6,055 bases of DNA from M55B157 sp964626275 (GCA_964626275.1 CAZVCZ010000099.1:1-6055); one strand, 5' to 3'; counted from the stretch's first letter, positions 1-6,055 are shown. Notes: generated from the letters alone by a model not told the origin. Numbers and translations are program-made.

Positions 1-642
1 CAGTGCGTTGGGGTAGCCGGCGATCCAGCCGACCGCACCGGCGAGGGCGAGTTCGAGCACGACGTCGTCCGCTCCGATGAGCAGATCGAGGCCGGGGGCC
101 AACTCGGCGATCTCATAGGCCCGGCGCACATCGCCGCTGAACTCCTTCACCGCCTTGATGTAGCCCTCGCCGTACAAACGGGCCAGGACATCGGGGGTGA
201 GATCGACCTTGGTGTCGAAGGGATTGTTGTAGGCGACGATCGGCATGCCAGCCTCAGCGACCTCGCGGTAGTGATCAACCACGATGCGCTCATCGGCGCG
301 GTAGGCATTCGGTGGCAGCAGCATCACTGCGGCCGCACCCGCCTCGGCGGCCTGCTCTGTCCAGCGACGGGATTCGCCCGAGCCATAGGCCGCGACACCG
401 GGCACCACAACCCCGCCCACGGCGCTGGCAGCCGCCACGGCGGTGGTGACGACCTGGGCACGCTCGGCATCGGTCAGGGTCTGGTACTCCCCGAGGGAGC
501 CATTGCACACCACGCCATCGGAGCCGTGCGTGCACAGCCAGGTGACGTGATCGGCATAGCGGTCGAAGTCGACCGAACCGTCGGGGGCGAAGGGCAGGGC
601 GGTGGCGGTGAGGATGCCACGCCACGGAGTCGTGTTCGTCAT
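1..642 (-). CDS. DHDPS/NAL-family aldolase or deaminase, partial; possible pyrroline-4-hydroxy-2-carboxylate deaminase
   Basis: This is a class I (Schiff-base) TIM-barrel enzyme of the dihydrodipicolinate synthase/N-acetylneuraminate lyase family. Only residues 1-214 of a usual ~300 are present; the gene runs off the left edge. The ATG at 642 gives MTNTTPWRGILTA, a typical family N-terminus. Visible motifs are GSLGE (48-52), followed by a TLT..E stretch; VPGV (80-83); LLPPNAY (108-114); the YNNP segment with the conserved tyrosine at 138; KEFSGD with the Schiff-base lysine at 166; and GADD (190-193). True DapA has GTTGE, so the Thr-Thr to Ser-Leu change argues against lysine biosynthesis. Known relatives include neuraminate lyase, sugar-acid dehydratases and the hydroxyproline-pathway deaminase that makes 2-oxoglutarate semialdehyde from pyrroline-4-hydroxy-2-carboxylate. 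The adjacent PAS-AraC regulator and putA make the last the best guess, by inference only. It starts 16 bp after the regulator's stop codon. No Shine-Dalgarno is seen. Family assignment is firm; substrate is uncertain. Confidence 0.8.
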   Translation of the reverse strand, partial: MTNTTPWRGILTATALPFAPDGSVDFDRYADHVTWLCTHGSDGVVCNGSLGEYQTLTDAERAQVVTTAVAAASAVGGVVVPGVAAYGSGESRRWTEQAAEAGAAAVMLLPPNAYRADERIVVDHYREVAEAGMPIVAYNNPFDTKVDLTPDVLARLYGEGYIKAVKEFSGDVRRAYEIAELAPGLDLLIGADDVVLELALAGAVGWIAGYPNAL

Positions 643-678
643 AGTGATATATTACATACTACATTCGTCGGAAGCTCC
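643..678 (-). promoter_or_regulatory. Candidate leaderless promoter and operator-like palindrome before the DHDPS-family gene
   Basis: Read on the minus strand, TAATAT (654 to 649) fits the actinobacterial -10 consensus TAnnnT and is followed by six bases and then the ATG at 642. That is the spacing expected if transcription starts at the A of the start codon. No Shine-Dalgarno lies in the 16-bp gap, which agrees with a leaderless message. The -35 position (about 672-677, GAGCTT) is weak. The same bases form a 12-bp near-palindrome, GTGATATATTAC at 644-655, with one mismatched pair. It could be an operator, or just a consequence of AT-richness. Readthrough from the upstream regulator gene is also possible. 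Confidence 0.4.
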
Positions 679-1372
679 CGGGGGTCATCCCGAGGACCGA
701 CTTGAACTGCCGGGTGAAAGACGCCTGGTCATAGAATCCGCAGGCCGCAGCAATCTCCCCCGCGCTCTTGTCTGTCGTGCTGAGCAGTCGGGCGGCATGC
801 TCGACGCGCAGTCGCTGCAGCAGCGCTCGTGGGCTCAAGCCCAGCGTCCGGCGACACAAACGCTCCAGTTGGGTCGTCGACAGTCCTGCCTCCTCAGCGA
901 TCTGACTCACTCTCCACGACTCATCGATGCGCCGCCTCACCGTCGAAAGTGCCTGCGCCAGACCAGCATGCGCTCCATCCATCTGAGCATGCAAGTCCAC
1001 TGAGAGCACCGCGATGCCACACACCTCGCCGCTGTCGTCCACGAGTCGAGTCTTCGAGGTGAGGTACCACCCGAGACGTCGATCAGCACGCACGATGAGT
1101 TCCAGATGGCCGGCCAGCGGTTCGCCTGTCGCGAGAACCTCGTCGTCCTGCGCGGCATAGGACTCCGCGAGCTCTGGAGTGAAGAAGTCCGTCACCCGTC
1201 CCCCGATGATGGACGCAGCTGGACGCCCCACCCGTTCGGCGAAACCGGAGTTGACGTAGACATAACGTCCCTGGAGGTCCTTCGCCGAGGCCATGACCTG
1301 CGGGAGCCCATCGACGAGTTGCACGAAAGACGTCAGCGCCCTGCTGGAAATTTGTATCCATTCGACCGCCAT
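659..1372 (-). CDS. PAS-domain AraC-family transcriptional regulator
   Basis: A 237-residue DNA-binding regulator. Residues about 13-128 look like a PAS sensor domain (DGLPQVMASAKDLQGRYVYVN, then GFAERVGRPAASIIG and DFFTPE), which probably binds a small ligand in the cytoplasm. Residues about 142-237 are an AraC/XylS-type double helix-turn-helix: the first near 155-176 (VSQIAEEAGLSTTQLERLCRR), the second near 204-226. The latter ends in the family signature GFYDQASFTRQFKSVLGMTP. The usual AraC cupin sensor is absent. The ATG at 1372 is chosen because it places the PAS domain near the N-terminus; no good Shine-Dalgarno precedes it. An in-frame TTG at 1390, five bases after a GGGGG run, would add six residues. 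The longer frame up to 1501 overlaps putA and has an arginine-rich, non-domain start. The gene is divergent from putA and co-oriented with the DHDPS-family gene 16 bp downstream, so it probably controls one or both, perhaps in response to proline or hydroxyproline. Confidence 0.9.
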   Translation of the reverse strand: MAVEWIQISSRALTSFVQLVDGLPQVMASAKDLQGRYVYVNSGFAERVGRPAASIIGGRVTDFFTPELAESYAAQDDEVLATGEPLAGHLELIVRADRRLGWYLTSKTRLVDDSGEVCGIAVLSVDLHAQMDGAHAGLAQALSTVRRRIDESWRVSQIAEEAGLSTTQLERLCRRTLGLSPRALLQRLRVEHAARLLSTTDKSAGEIAAACGFYDQASFTRQFKSVLGMTPGSFRRM

Positions 1373-1425
1373 GGGGTCACTGTGGCACAAGACAGCCCCC
1401 GTGGACAGGTGGTGTCCTGAGCACC
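1373..1425. promoter_or_regulatory. Divergent regulator-putA intergenic region with GACA half-sites
   Basis: This 53-bp gap is the whole space between two divergent start codons, so promoter elements must extend into the coding ends. It contains GACAG at 1391-1395 and again at 1404-1408. It also has a perfect inverted repeat, GGACA (1403-1407), five bases, TGTCC (1413-1417), and a small palindrome TGTGGCACA (1381-1389). The only putA Shine-Dalgarno candidate, AGGTGG at 1407-1412, forms most of the loop of the inverted repeat and lies 13 bases before the ATG, which is rather far. No TAnnnT -10 box is seen in the gap on either strand, which suits an activator-dependent promoter. The AT-richest nearby spot is about 1346-1364, inside the regulator gene. 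Binding by the adjacent AraC-type protein is inferred. Confidence 0.4.
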
Positions 1426-4400
1426 ATGACCGCCGACGTCTCCGCGCCTGTCGCGCAGCCCACGAATGTTCCCGCCAGCGCCTCCCTGCCCGGTGTCTCA
1501 CCGGATGCCGCCGAGGCGCGCGCCACGACCCTGCTCGCTCGGGCGCAGGCGCAGACGACCCGCGCCGAGCGCCGCAGTGCGCGCCGCCTGGGACGCCTCA
1601 TCAGCGACGATGACGGCCGCGATCTGCTGCTCGATCTCACCGACCAGGTCCTGCGCATCCGTGATCGCAGGCGCGCTGCCCGCCGGCTGCGCGATCTCGT
1701 GCGTGCCGGGGTCCCGCGATCCCTCGGTCTCATCGACGGCATGGGGCTGCGCATGCTCGGCGCCATCGCGCCCTACGCCCCACGCGTCGCCGAATGGGCC
1801 GTCGACTGGCGCGTCGGCTCCGAGACCGAGGGCGTCATCCTGCCGGCTGAGGATGCCCCGTTCGGTCGCTACGTCGCGCAGCGCACCGCGGATGGCTTCA
1901 ACCTGAACATCAATGTGCTCGGCGAGGCAATCCTCGGCGACGATGAAGCCGACACCCGCTTCGAGATGGTGGCAGCGCGGCTGCGCCGACCCGACGTCAA
2001 CTACGTGTCGGTCAAGATCTCAGCACTCTGCGCGAATCTCGACGTCCTTGCCTGGGACGACTCCATGGATCGCATCGCCGATCGACTCGCCGCGCTCTAC
2101 CGCATCGCTGCCGCGCACGACTCCTTCGTCAACCTCGACATGGAGGAGCATCGCGACCTCGACCTCTCGGTGGAGTCCTTCATTCGCGTTCTCGACATGC
2201 CTGAGTTCCAGCATCTGCCGGCGGGCATTGTGCTCCAGGCTTATATTCCCGACTCCCACGACGCGCTGCGACGTTTGTGCGACTGGGCGAATGAGCGACA
2301 CGCTCGTGGTGGCGCCGGGATCAAGATCCGCATGGTCAAGGGCGCGAATCTGGCCATGGAGCAGGTCGAAGCCGAACAGCGCGACTGGCCGCAGGCGCCC
2401 TACTACTCCAAGGCAGACGTCGACGCGTCCTACAAGCTCATGCTGCACAACGCGATCACCTGGTCGAATCCTGGTGCGGTCCGCCTCGGCATCGCCTCAC
2501 ACAACCTGCTCGATGTCGCCTGGGCGCTCACCGTGCGAGATTCACTCGCCGATCCCAGCCAGATCGAGATCGAGATGCTCGAGGGGATGGCACCCGCCCA
2601 GTCACGTGCGGTGCGTGACGAGGCCGGCTCACTCTTGCTCTATTCCCCCGTCGTCGAGAAGCGCGATCGCGATGCCTCCATCGCCTATCTGTCCCGTCGA
2701 CTCGACGAGAACTCCGGCCCGGAGAACTTCCTGCGCGCACTGTTCGATCTCACCCCCGACTCGCCAGCCTGGCAGCGCGAGATCGAGCGGTTCCGCGCAT
2801 CCTTGGCCCGCACCGACCAGATCGAGACGACCTCCCACCGGGTGCAGGATCGACGCACTGAGCGGATCACCTTCCTCAGCGATGGTTCCTTCGCGAACGT
2901 CGCCGACACCGACTTCACCACACCCGGCAACCGCGCCTGGGCCGAGCAGGTGCTCGCCACACCCACACCTGCCGCGCCCGACCTCGTCACCACGGTCGAG
3001 GATGTCGACGCTCTCGTGTCCCGGGCCCGGACCGCACAGCAAGCATGGGCGACCACGAGCTGGCAGGAGCGCCGCGATGTGCTCGCCCGCATCGCTGGCG
3101 TCTTCGCCGAGCGACGCGGACAGTTCCTCACCGCCATGGCCACCACGACAGGCAAGACCCTGCGCGAAGGTGATCCGGAGTTCAGCGAGGGCATCGACTT
3201 CATCACCTACGCCGGCCAGTTGACGCTCGAACACGAGCGGCGCAGCGCGCAGATGACTTGGACACCGCATCCGCTCACCGTCGTGGCCGGGCCCTGGAAC
3301 TTCCCGCTCGCGATCCCGACCGCCGGGCTCGTCCATGCGTTGGCCGCCGGCGGCGCAGCAATCCTGAAGCCGGCACCCGAGGCCCGGGTCGTCGGCGCGG
3401 AGATCGTCGCGGCCTTCGAAGCAGCCGGTGTTCCCGAAGGCCTGATTCAACTCGCCTGCACTCCTGACAACGAGGTCGGCCAGCACCTCATCACCCACGA
3501 TGACGTCGACCAGGTGATCCTCACCGGCAGCCTTGCCACGGCGGAGTTGTTCCACGGCTGGAAGCCCGATCTGGCGCTGCGCGCGGAGACCTCGGGCAAG
3601 AACGCCCTCGTCATCACCGCAGCCGCCGATCTCGATCTGGCGATCAAGGATCTCGTGCGTTCGGCCTTCGGTCACGCCGGCCAGAAGTGCTCCGCGGCCA
3701 GCCTGGCGATCGTCGAGGCGAGCGTCTACGACGACCCGAGCTTCGCGACCCGCGTTGCCGATGCTGCACGCAGCATGGCCGTGGGTGTTGCCACCGATCC
3801 CGCCACGATCATCGGCCCGGTCATCAACGAGCCCAGCGGATCACTCCAGCGAGCGCTCACCACCCTCGAGCCCGGCGAGTCATGGCTGGTCGAGCCTCAC
3901 CAGGTCGGCACCACCGAATTCGGCGGAACGGTCTGGACACCGGGTGTGCGCTGGAACGTCCAGCCCGGCTCCTGGTTCCACCTCACCGAGTGCTTCGGCC
4001 CGGTGCTGGGAATCATGCGCGCCGATGACCTCGATCATGCCCTGCAGTTGCAGAACGCCACCGAGTACGGACTCACCGGTGGACTGCACAGCCTCGACCC
4101 CGCCGAGATCGATCACTGGCTCGATCGCATCGAGGTCGGCAATGCCTATGTCAACCGCCACATCACGGGGGCCATCGTGCGCCGTCAGCCCTTCGGCGGC
4201 TGGAAGAAGTCCAGCATCGGCGGCGGATCGAAGCCGGGCGGACCGGGCTATCTCAACACCTTCGGCACCTGGACTGACACAGATATCGACACGGATGCCG
4301 CCGTCGCATCGATCCAACGCGCCTGGGCCCAGACCTACTCGATCGAGCACGATCCCACCGGCCTGGCCAGCGAGCGCAACATCCTTCGCTACCGACCACT

Positions 4401-4734
4401 CGAGGGTGTTGCCGTGCTCGTCGATGCGACTGCGAGCGATGAGGCACGCAACCAGCAGCGGGCCATCGCCTTCGCCGCCGCTGAATCCAGCGGGACGCCG
4501 ATCTTCTGGTTCGAGGACGCAGCCGAGTTGCTCGCGCGGATGCCATCCCTCCCCGTGGAGCGGCTACGCGCCCTCGCTCCAGTGAGTGACGATGTGCTGC
4601 GTGCCGCTCACGAAGCGGGAGTCGCGGTCGACACCGCGCCGCTGACCGGTGATGGCGAGCTCGAACTCGCCCACTGGGTGAAGGAGCAGGCAGTCTCGAT
4701 CACCCGTCACCGACATGGTCGGCTCCTGCGCTAG
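1426..4734 (+). CDS. putA: Bifunctional proline dehydrogenase/L-glutamate gamma-semialdehyde dehydrogenase (PutA)
   Basis: This enzyme oxidises proline to glutamate: FAD-dependent proline dehydrogenase makes pyrroline-5-carboxylate, and NAD-dependent aldehyde dehydrogenase oxidises the hydrolysed semialdehyde. At 1102 residues it fits bifunctional PutA. Residues 1-95 are an Ala/Arg-rich helical arm. The PRODH barrel (about 110-440) shows IVLQAYIPDS, RMVKGAN (302-308), EMLEGM (383-388) and SRRLDEN with Arg424, Arg425 and Glu428, matching the substrate-binding Arg-Arg-x-x-Glu of E. coli PutA. The aldehyde dehydrogenase part (about 479-960) has PWNF with Asn625, ILKP with Lys648, Glu721 in AETSGK, catalytic Cys755 in GQKCSAAS, Glu855 in ECFGP, and PFGGW (922-926). 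All key residues are present. Residues 984-1102 resemble the C-terminal aldehyde-dehydrogenase-like domain of longer PutAs and end with EQAVSITRHRHG. There is no N-terminal ribbon-helix-helix, so it should not repress itself; the divergent PAS-AraC gene is the likely regulator. The ATG at 1426 is the only in-frame start in the gap. It converges with the membrane-protein gene 6 bp away. Confidence 0.97.
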   Translation: MTADVSAPVAQPTNVPASASLPGVSPDAAEARATTLLARAQAQTTRAERRSARRLGRLISDDDGRDLLLDLTDQVLRIRDRRRAARRLRDLVRAGVPRSLGLIDGMGLRMLGAIAPYAPRVAEWAVDWRVGSETEGVILPAEDAPFGRYVAQRTADGFNLNINVLGEAILGDDEADTRFEMVAARLRRPDVNYVSVKISALCANLDVLAWDDSMDRIADRLAALYRIAAAHDSFVNLDMEEHRDLDLSVESFIRVLDMPEFQHLPAGIVLQAYIPDSHDALRRLCDWANERHARGGAGIKIRMVKGANLAMEQVEAEQRDWPQAPYYSKADVDASYKLMLHNAITWSNPGAVRLGIASHNLLDVAWALTVRDSLADPSQIEIEMLEGMAPAQSRAVRDEAGSLLLYSPVVEKRDRDASIAYLSRRLDENSGPENFLRALFDLTPDSPAWQREIERFRASLARTDQIETTSHRVQDRRTERITFLSDGSFANVADTDFTTPGNRAWAEQVLATPTPAAPDLVTTVEDVDALVSRARTAQQAWATTSWQERRDVLARIAGVFAERRGQFLTAMATTTGKTLREGDPEFSEGIDFITYAGQLTLEHERRSAQMTWTPHPLTVVAGPWNFPLAIPTAGLVHALAAGGAAILKPAPEARVVGAEIVAAFEAAGVPEGLIQLACTPDNEVGQHLITHDDVDQVILTGSLATAELFHGWKPDLALRAETSGKNALVITAAADLDLAIKDLVRSAFGHAGQKCSAASLAIVEASVYDDPSFATRVADAARSMAVGVATDPATIIGPVINEPSGSLQRALTTLEPGESWLVEPHQVGTTEFGGTVWTPGVRWNVQPGSWFHLTECFGPVLGIMRADDLDHALQLQNATEYGLTGGLHSLDPAEIDHWLDRIEVGNAYVNRHITGAIVRRQPFGGWKKSSIGGGSKPGGPGYLNTFGTWTDTDIDTDAAVASIQRAWAQTYSIEHDPTGLASERNILRYRPLEGVAVLVDATASDEARNQQRAIAFAAAESSGTPIFWFEDAAELLARMPSLPVERLRALAPVSDDVLRAAHEAGVAVDTAPLTGDGELELAHWVKEQAVSITRHRHGRLLR

Positions 4735-4746
4735 CCGCGCCTAGCG
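4729..4746. terminator. Inverted repeat spanning both convergent stop codons; possible weak terminator
   Basis: CGCTAG (4729-4734), a six-base loop, and CTAGCG (4741-4746) form a perfect 6-bp stem. The left arm contains the putA TAG and the right arm contains, on the minus strand, the TAG of the membrane-protein gene. A hairpin could form in both transcripts. It is short and has no T-tract, so termination function is uncertain. Confidence 0.35.
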
Positions 4747-5934
4747 AACCGCGCTGCGGGACGCCCGCAACTGATCGAGCATCCGATCGACCTCGGTGAC
4801 GATGGAACTGCCGAGGAGCAGCGCCCCGGTGTCGTCGACGCTCTTGAGACTCTCCACCGAACGGGAGCGTCCTTCGACGACAGCATCAAGGGCATGGATG
4901 ACGCCGGTCGGCGGATCGCCTCCATCGGCAATGGAACTCGCCAGCGTCGAGGCATGGACGCTCAACGCCGCACCGGTCGAGGTCAGCATCGCTGAGATGC
5001 CTTCGGGAACGACAACGGTGCCGCGCGAGGTCGCGTCGAACAATCCGCGCGCGATGTCGTTGACCTGGGCGGTGGTCTGCTGCAACACCGAATACTGATC
5101 CCGGATCGCCTGGCCGTGGCTTCGACGAGACCGACCGGAGGCGACCTTCACCCGCGAACCGAGCGCAAGATCATCCAGCGACTCCCCGAGCCGACGAACC
5201 TCGACCGCGAGGGTGCGGCACTCGGTCAACCAGCGGGCCGTCTGCTCACGGCTGCAGCCACTCACCGACTTCGTCCCGATATCGGTGAGCACATCGGCCA
5301 GCCGACCGCTGAGATCCGACATCTGCTCGGTGATGCGCTGCTCCGGGGTTTCCGGATGCGCGATGAACGAGAAGACGACCCCGACCACGACGCCGAGAAG
5401 GGTGGCGGCGATGCGGTGGATGATCACCGCATCGGTGAGTCCTTCTCCGAGCACATAGACGAACAGCGCGGTCGCGGGAATCTGCAGGGACCCTTCGGGG
5501 CCGAGCCGCATGACGCGACCGATCATGAGCGAGATCGCGACGATCACTCCGGCAGTCCACACATGCAGACCCCAGACCTGGTAGAGCGCGAAGGCGACCA
5601 GCAGTGCGGCGGCGGTCGCGCCCAGCAGGGAGACTCCTGTGCGCAGCGAACGATTCACCGACAGGGCAACCGTGAGCGTCGCCGCGACGGCAGCGGGGAC
5701 CGGGCTCGCGATGCCGGCGATCGAAGCGAGCGCCCAGGCGATGCTGGCGGCGACAGCTGTCACCAGAATCCACCAGGCGGTGACCCATGTGCGCGCCAGC
5801 GCGCGCGACGCACGTCCGGCGATGCTGCGCGGAGCGAAGCGCGAGGCGAAGGAATCCAGCCGGCCCTGAACAGTGCGCGAGAAGGCACGAAGCGCGCGTC
5901 CGGGTGACGGGGACGCGGCAATGGGCATGGCCAC
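4741..5934 (-). CDS. FUSC/aromatic acid exporter-like integral membrane protein
   Basis: A 397-residue membrane protein resembling the FUSC/ArAE superfamily, whose characterised members export aromatic carboxylic acids or related compounds. After a basic N-terminus of about 50 residues there are about six hydrophobic segments: roughly 52-74, 78-94, 101-119, 122-140, 152-164 and 173-193. Two copies of a basic-start glycine pattern typical of the family are visible: RSLRTGVSLLGATAAALLVA (96-115) and HRIAATLLGVVVGVVFSFI (173-191). Residues about 195-397 are soluble and mostly helical, probably a cytoplasmic domain. It is about half the length of proteobacterial FUSC exporters such as AaeB, but single-repeat forms occur in Gram-positive bacteria. 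The GTG at 5934 is chosen because AAGGAG lies six bases upstream; an ATG two codons later (5928) would put that site 12 bases away. It converges with putA and appears monocistronic here. Substrate is unknown, and a link to proline use is not supported. Confidence 0.8.
   Translation of the reverse strand: MAMPIAASPSPGRALRAFSRTVQGRLDSFASRFAPRSIAGRASRALARTWVTAWWILVTAVAASIAWALASIAGIASPVPAAVAATLTVALSVNRSLRTGVSLLGATAAALLVAFALYQVWGLHVWTAGVIVAISLMIGRVMRLGPEGSLQIPATALFVYVLGEGLTDAVIIHRIAATLLGVVVGVVFSFIAHPETPEQRITEQMSDLSGRLADVLTDIGTKSVSGCSREQTARWLTECRTLAVEVRRLGESLDDLALGSRVKVASGRSRRSHGQAIRDQYSVLQQTTAQVNDIARGLFDATSRGTVVVPEGISAMLTSTGAALSVHASTLASSIADGGDPPTGVIHALDAVVEGRSRSVESLKSVDDTGALLLGSSIVTEVDRMLDQLRASRSAVR
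4755..4769 (+). terminator. GC-rich hairpin 20 bp downstream of putA; candidate terminator without T-tract
   Basis: TGCGGG (4755-4760) and CCCGCA (4764-4769) form a perfect 6-bp stem around a three-base ACG loop. On the plus strand it begins 20 bases after the putA stop. It lies inside the end of the convergent gene, so codon usage could also explain it. No T-run follows, as is common for actinobacterial terminators. Confidence 0.3.
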
Positions 5935-5940
5935 GACGAG

Positions 5941-5946
5941 CTCCTT
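5941..5946 (-). promoter_or_regulatory. Ribosome binding site deciding the GTG start of the FUSC-like gene
   Basis: The minus strand reads AAGGAG followed by six bases (5940 to 5935) and then GTG at 5934. This near-consensus site with ideal spacing favours the GTG over the ATG two codons downstream. It is the clearest Shine-Dalgarno in the window. Confidence 0.75.
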
Positions 5947-6003
5947 CGACAGGTGAGTTCAGATGCAGGGGTGAGGCGCGCGGAGGTCCGTGGTCCCTCG
6001 TAG

Positions 6004-6033
6004 ATGGTAACGGTTATGTCGTAGTTTTGTCAC
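6004..6033 (-). promoter_or_regulatory. Candidate promoter of the FUSC-like gene with overlapping palindrome
   Basis: On the minus strand GTGACA (6033 to 6028) and TACCAT (6009 to 6004) are separated by 18 bp and resemble -35 and TAnnnT -10 boxes, giving a leader of about 60 bases. The stretch is AT-richer than the rest of the window. A 9-bp palindrome, TAAC-G-GTTA at 6008-6016, overlaps the -10 and could be an operator. In the plus direction TTGTCA at 6027-6032 could serve a rightward gene beyond the edge, but no well-spaced -10 is seen for it. Confidence 0.35.
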
Positions 6034-6055
6034 ATCTTTATCTTGTAATTCTCTC

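Noticed and set aside
271..705. 144-codon plus-strand frame opposite the DHDPS-family gene
   Set aside because: Gly/His-rich antisense product crossing a gene boundary; the minus-strand frame has clear family motifs.
1373..1501. Longer N-terminus for the PAS-AraC regulator starting at 1501
   Set aside because: It would overlap the putA start, and the added 43 residues are Arg/Trp-rich with no domain character.
1913..3223. 436-codon plus-strand frame inside putA
   Set aside because: Its product is Ser/Pro/Arg/Thr-rich low-complexity sequence from an out-of-frame reading; the overlapping frame carries all PutA motifs.
2629..3675. 348-codon open frame on the minus strand inside putA
   Set aside because: It is fully antisense to conserved PutA catalytic sequence, has no recognisable domain, and is a usual by-product of high-GC third-position bias.
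3533..4585. 350-codon plus-strand frame inside putA
   Set aside because: Out-of-frame reading of the aldehyde dehydrogenase part with Ser/Pro/Arg-rich composition. There is no frameshift, as the PutA frame continues intact.
5116..5907. 263-codon plus-strand frame opposite the FUSC-like gene
   Set aside because: Hydrophilic, Arg/Gly/Asp-rich antisense product with no domain; the opposite strand has coherent membrane segments and a good ribosome site.
1..6055. Mobile element, CRISPR, tRNA or defence system
   Set aside because: No repeat arrays, transposase or integrase motifs, tRNA-like folds or defence-type domains were seen. All long stretches are explained by four ordinary chromosomal genes.

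Overview
The window is high-GC DNA with strong G/C bias at third codon positions and GTG start use. One gene start has a leaderless-type layout, with a TAnnnT box just before the ATG. Together with a long bifunctional PutA that has no N-terminal ribbon-helix-helix domain, this suggests a chromosomal segment of an actinobacterium. A Micrococcales/Brevibacterium-like host is plausible, but the genus cannot be fixed from the sequence. I see no mobile elements, RNA genes, CRISPR arrays or phage genes.

There are four real genes. (1) 1-642, minus strand: the N-terminal 214 codons of a dihydrodipicolinate synthase/N-acetylneuraminate lyase (DHDPS/NAL) family enzyme, cut by the left window edge. (2) 659-1372, minus strand: a PAS-domain AraC-type regulator directly upstream of gene 1 and co-oriented with it. 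(3) 1426-4734, plus strand: a 1102-residue bifunctional proline dehydrogenase/delta-1-pyrroline-5-carboxylate dehydrogenase (PutA), divergent from the regulator across a 53-bp gap. (4) 4741-5934, minus strand: a FUSC/aromatic acid exporter-like membrane protein, convergent with putA and separated from it by 6 bp. The last 121 bp hold an AT-richer promoter region for gene 4, and perhaps for a rightward gene outside the window.

The left three genes read as one catabolic locus. PutA turns proline into glutamate. The DHDPS/NAL-family enzyme has the Schiff-base lysine and the conserved tyrosine but carries GSLGE where true DapA has GTTGE. It is therefore better read as a catabolic relative; in this setting, delta-1-pyrroline-4-hydroxy-2-carboxylate deaminase of the 4-hydroxyproline pathway is the best guess. 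The PAS-AraC protein is the natural candidate to control both. Clustered GACA/TGTC half-sites in the 53-bp gap and an AT-rich near-palindrome at the deaminase-like start are candidate control sites. The membrane protein on the right has no evident link to this pathway.

I found no clearly undescribed system. The points most worth checking are the possible link between proline and hydroxyproline use under a PAS-type sensor, the leaderless-type promoter squeezed between genes 2 and 1, and the inverted repeat that contains both stop codons of the convergent pair.
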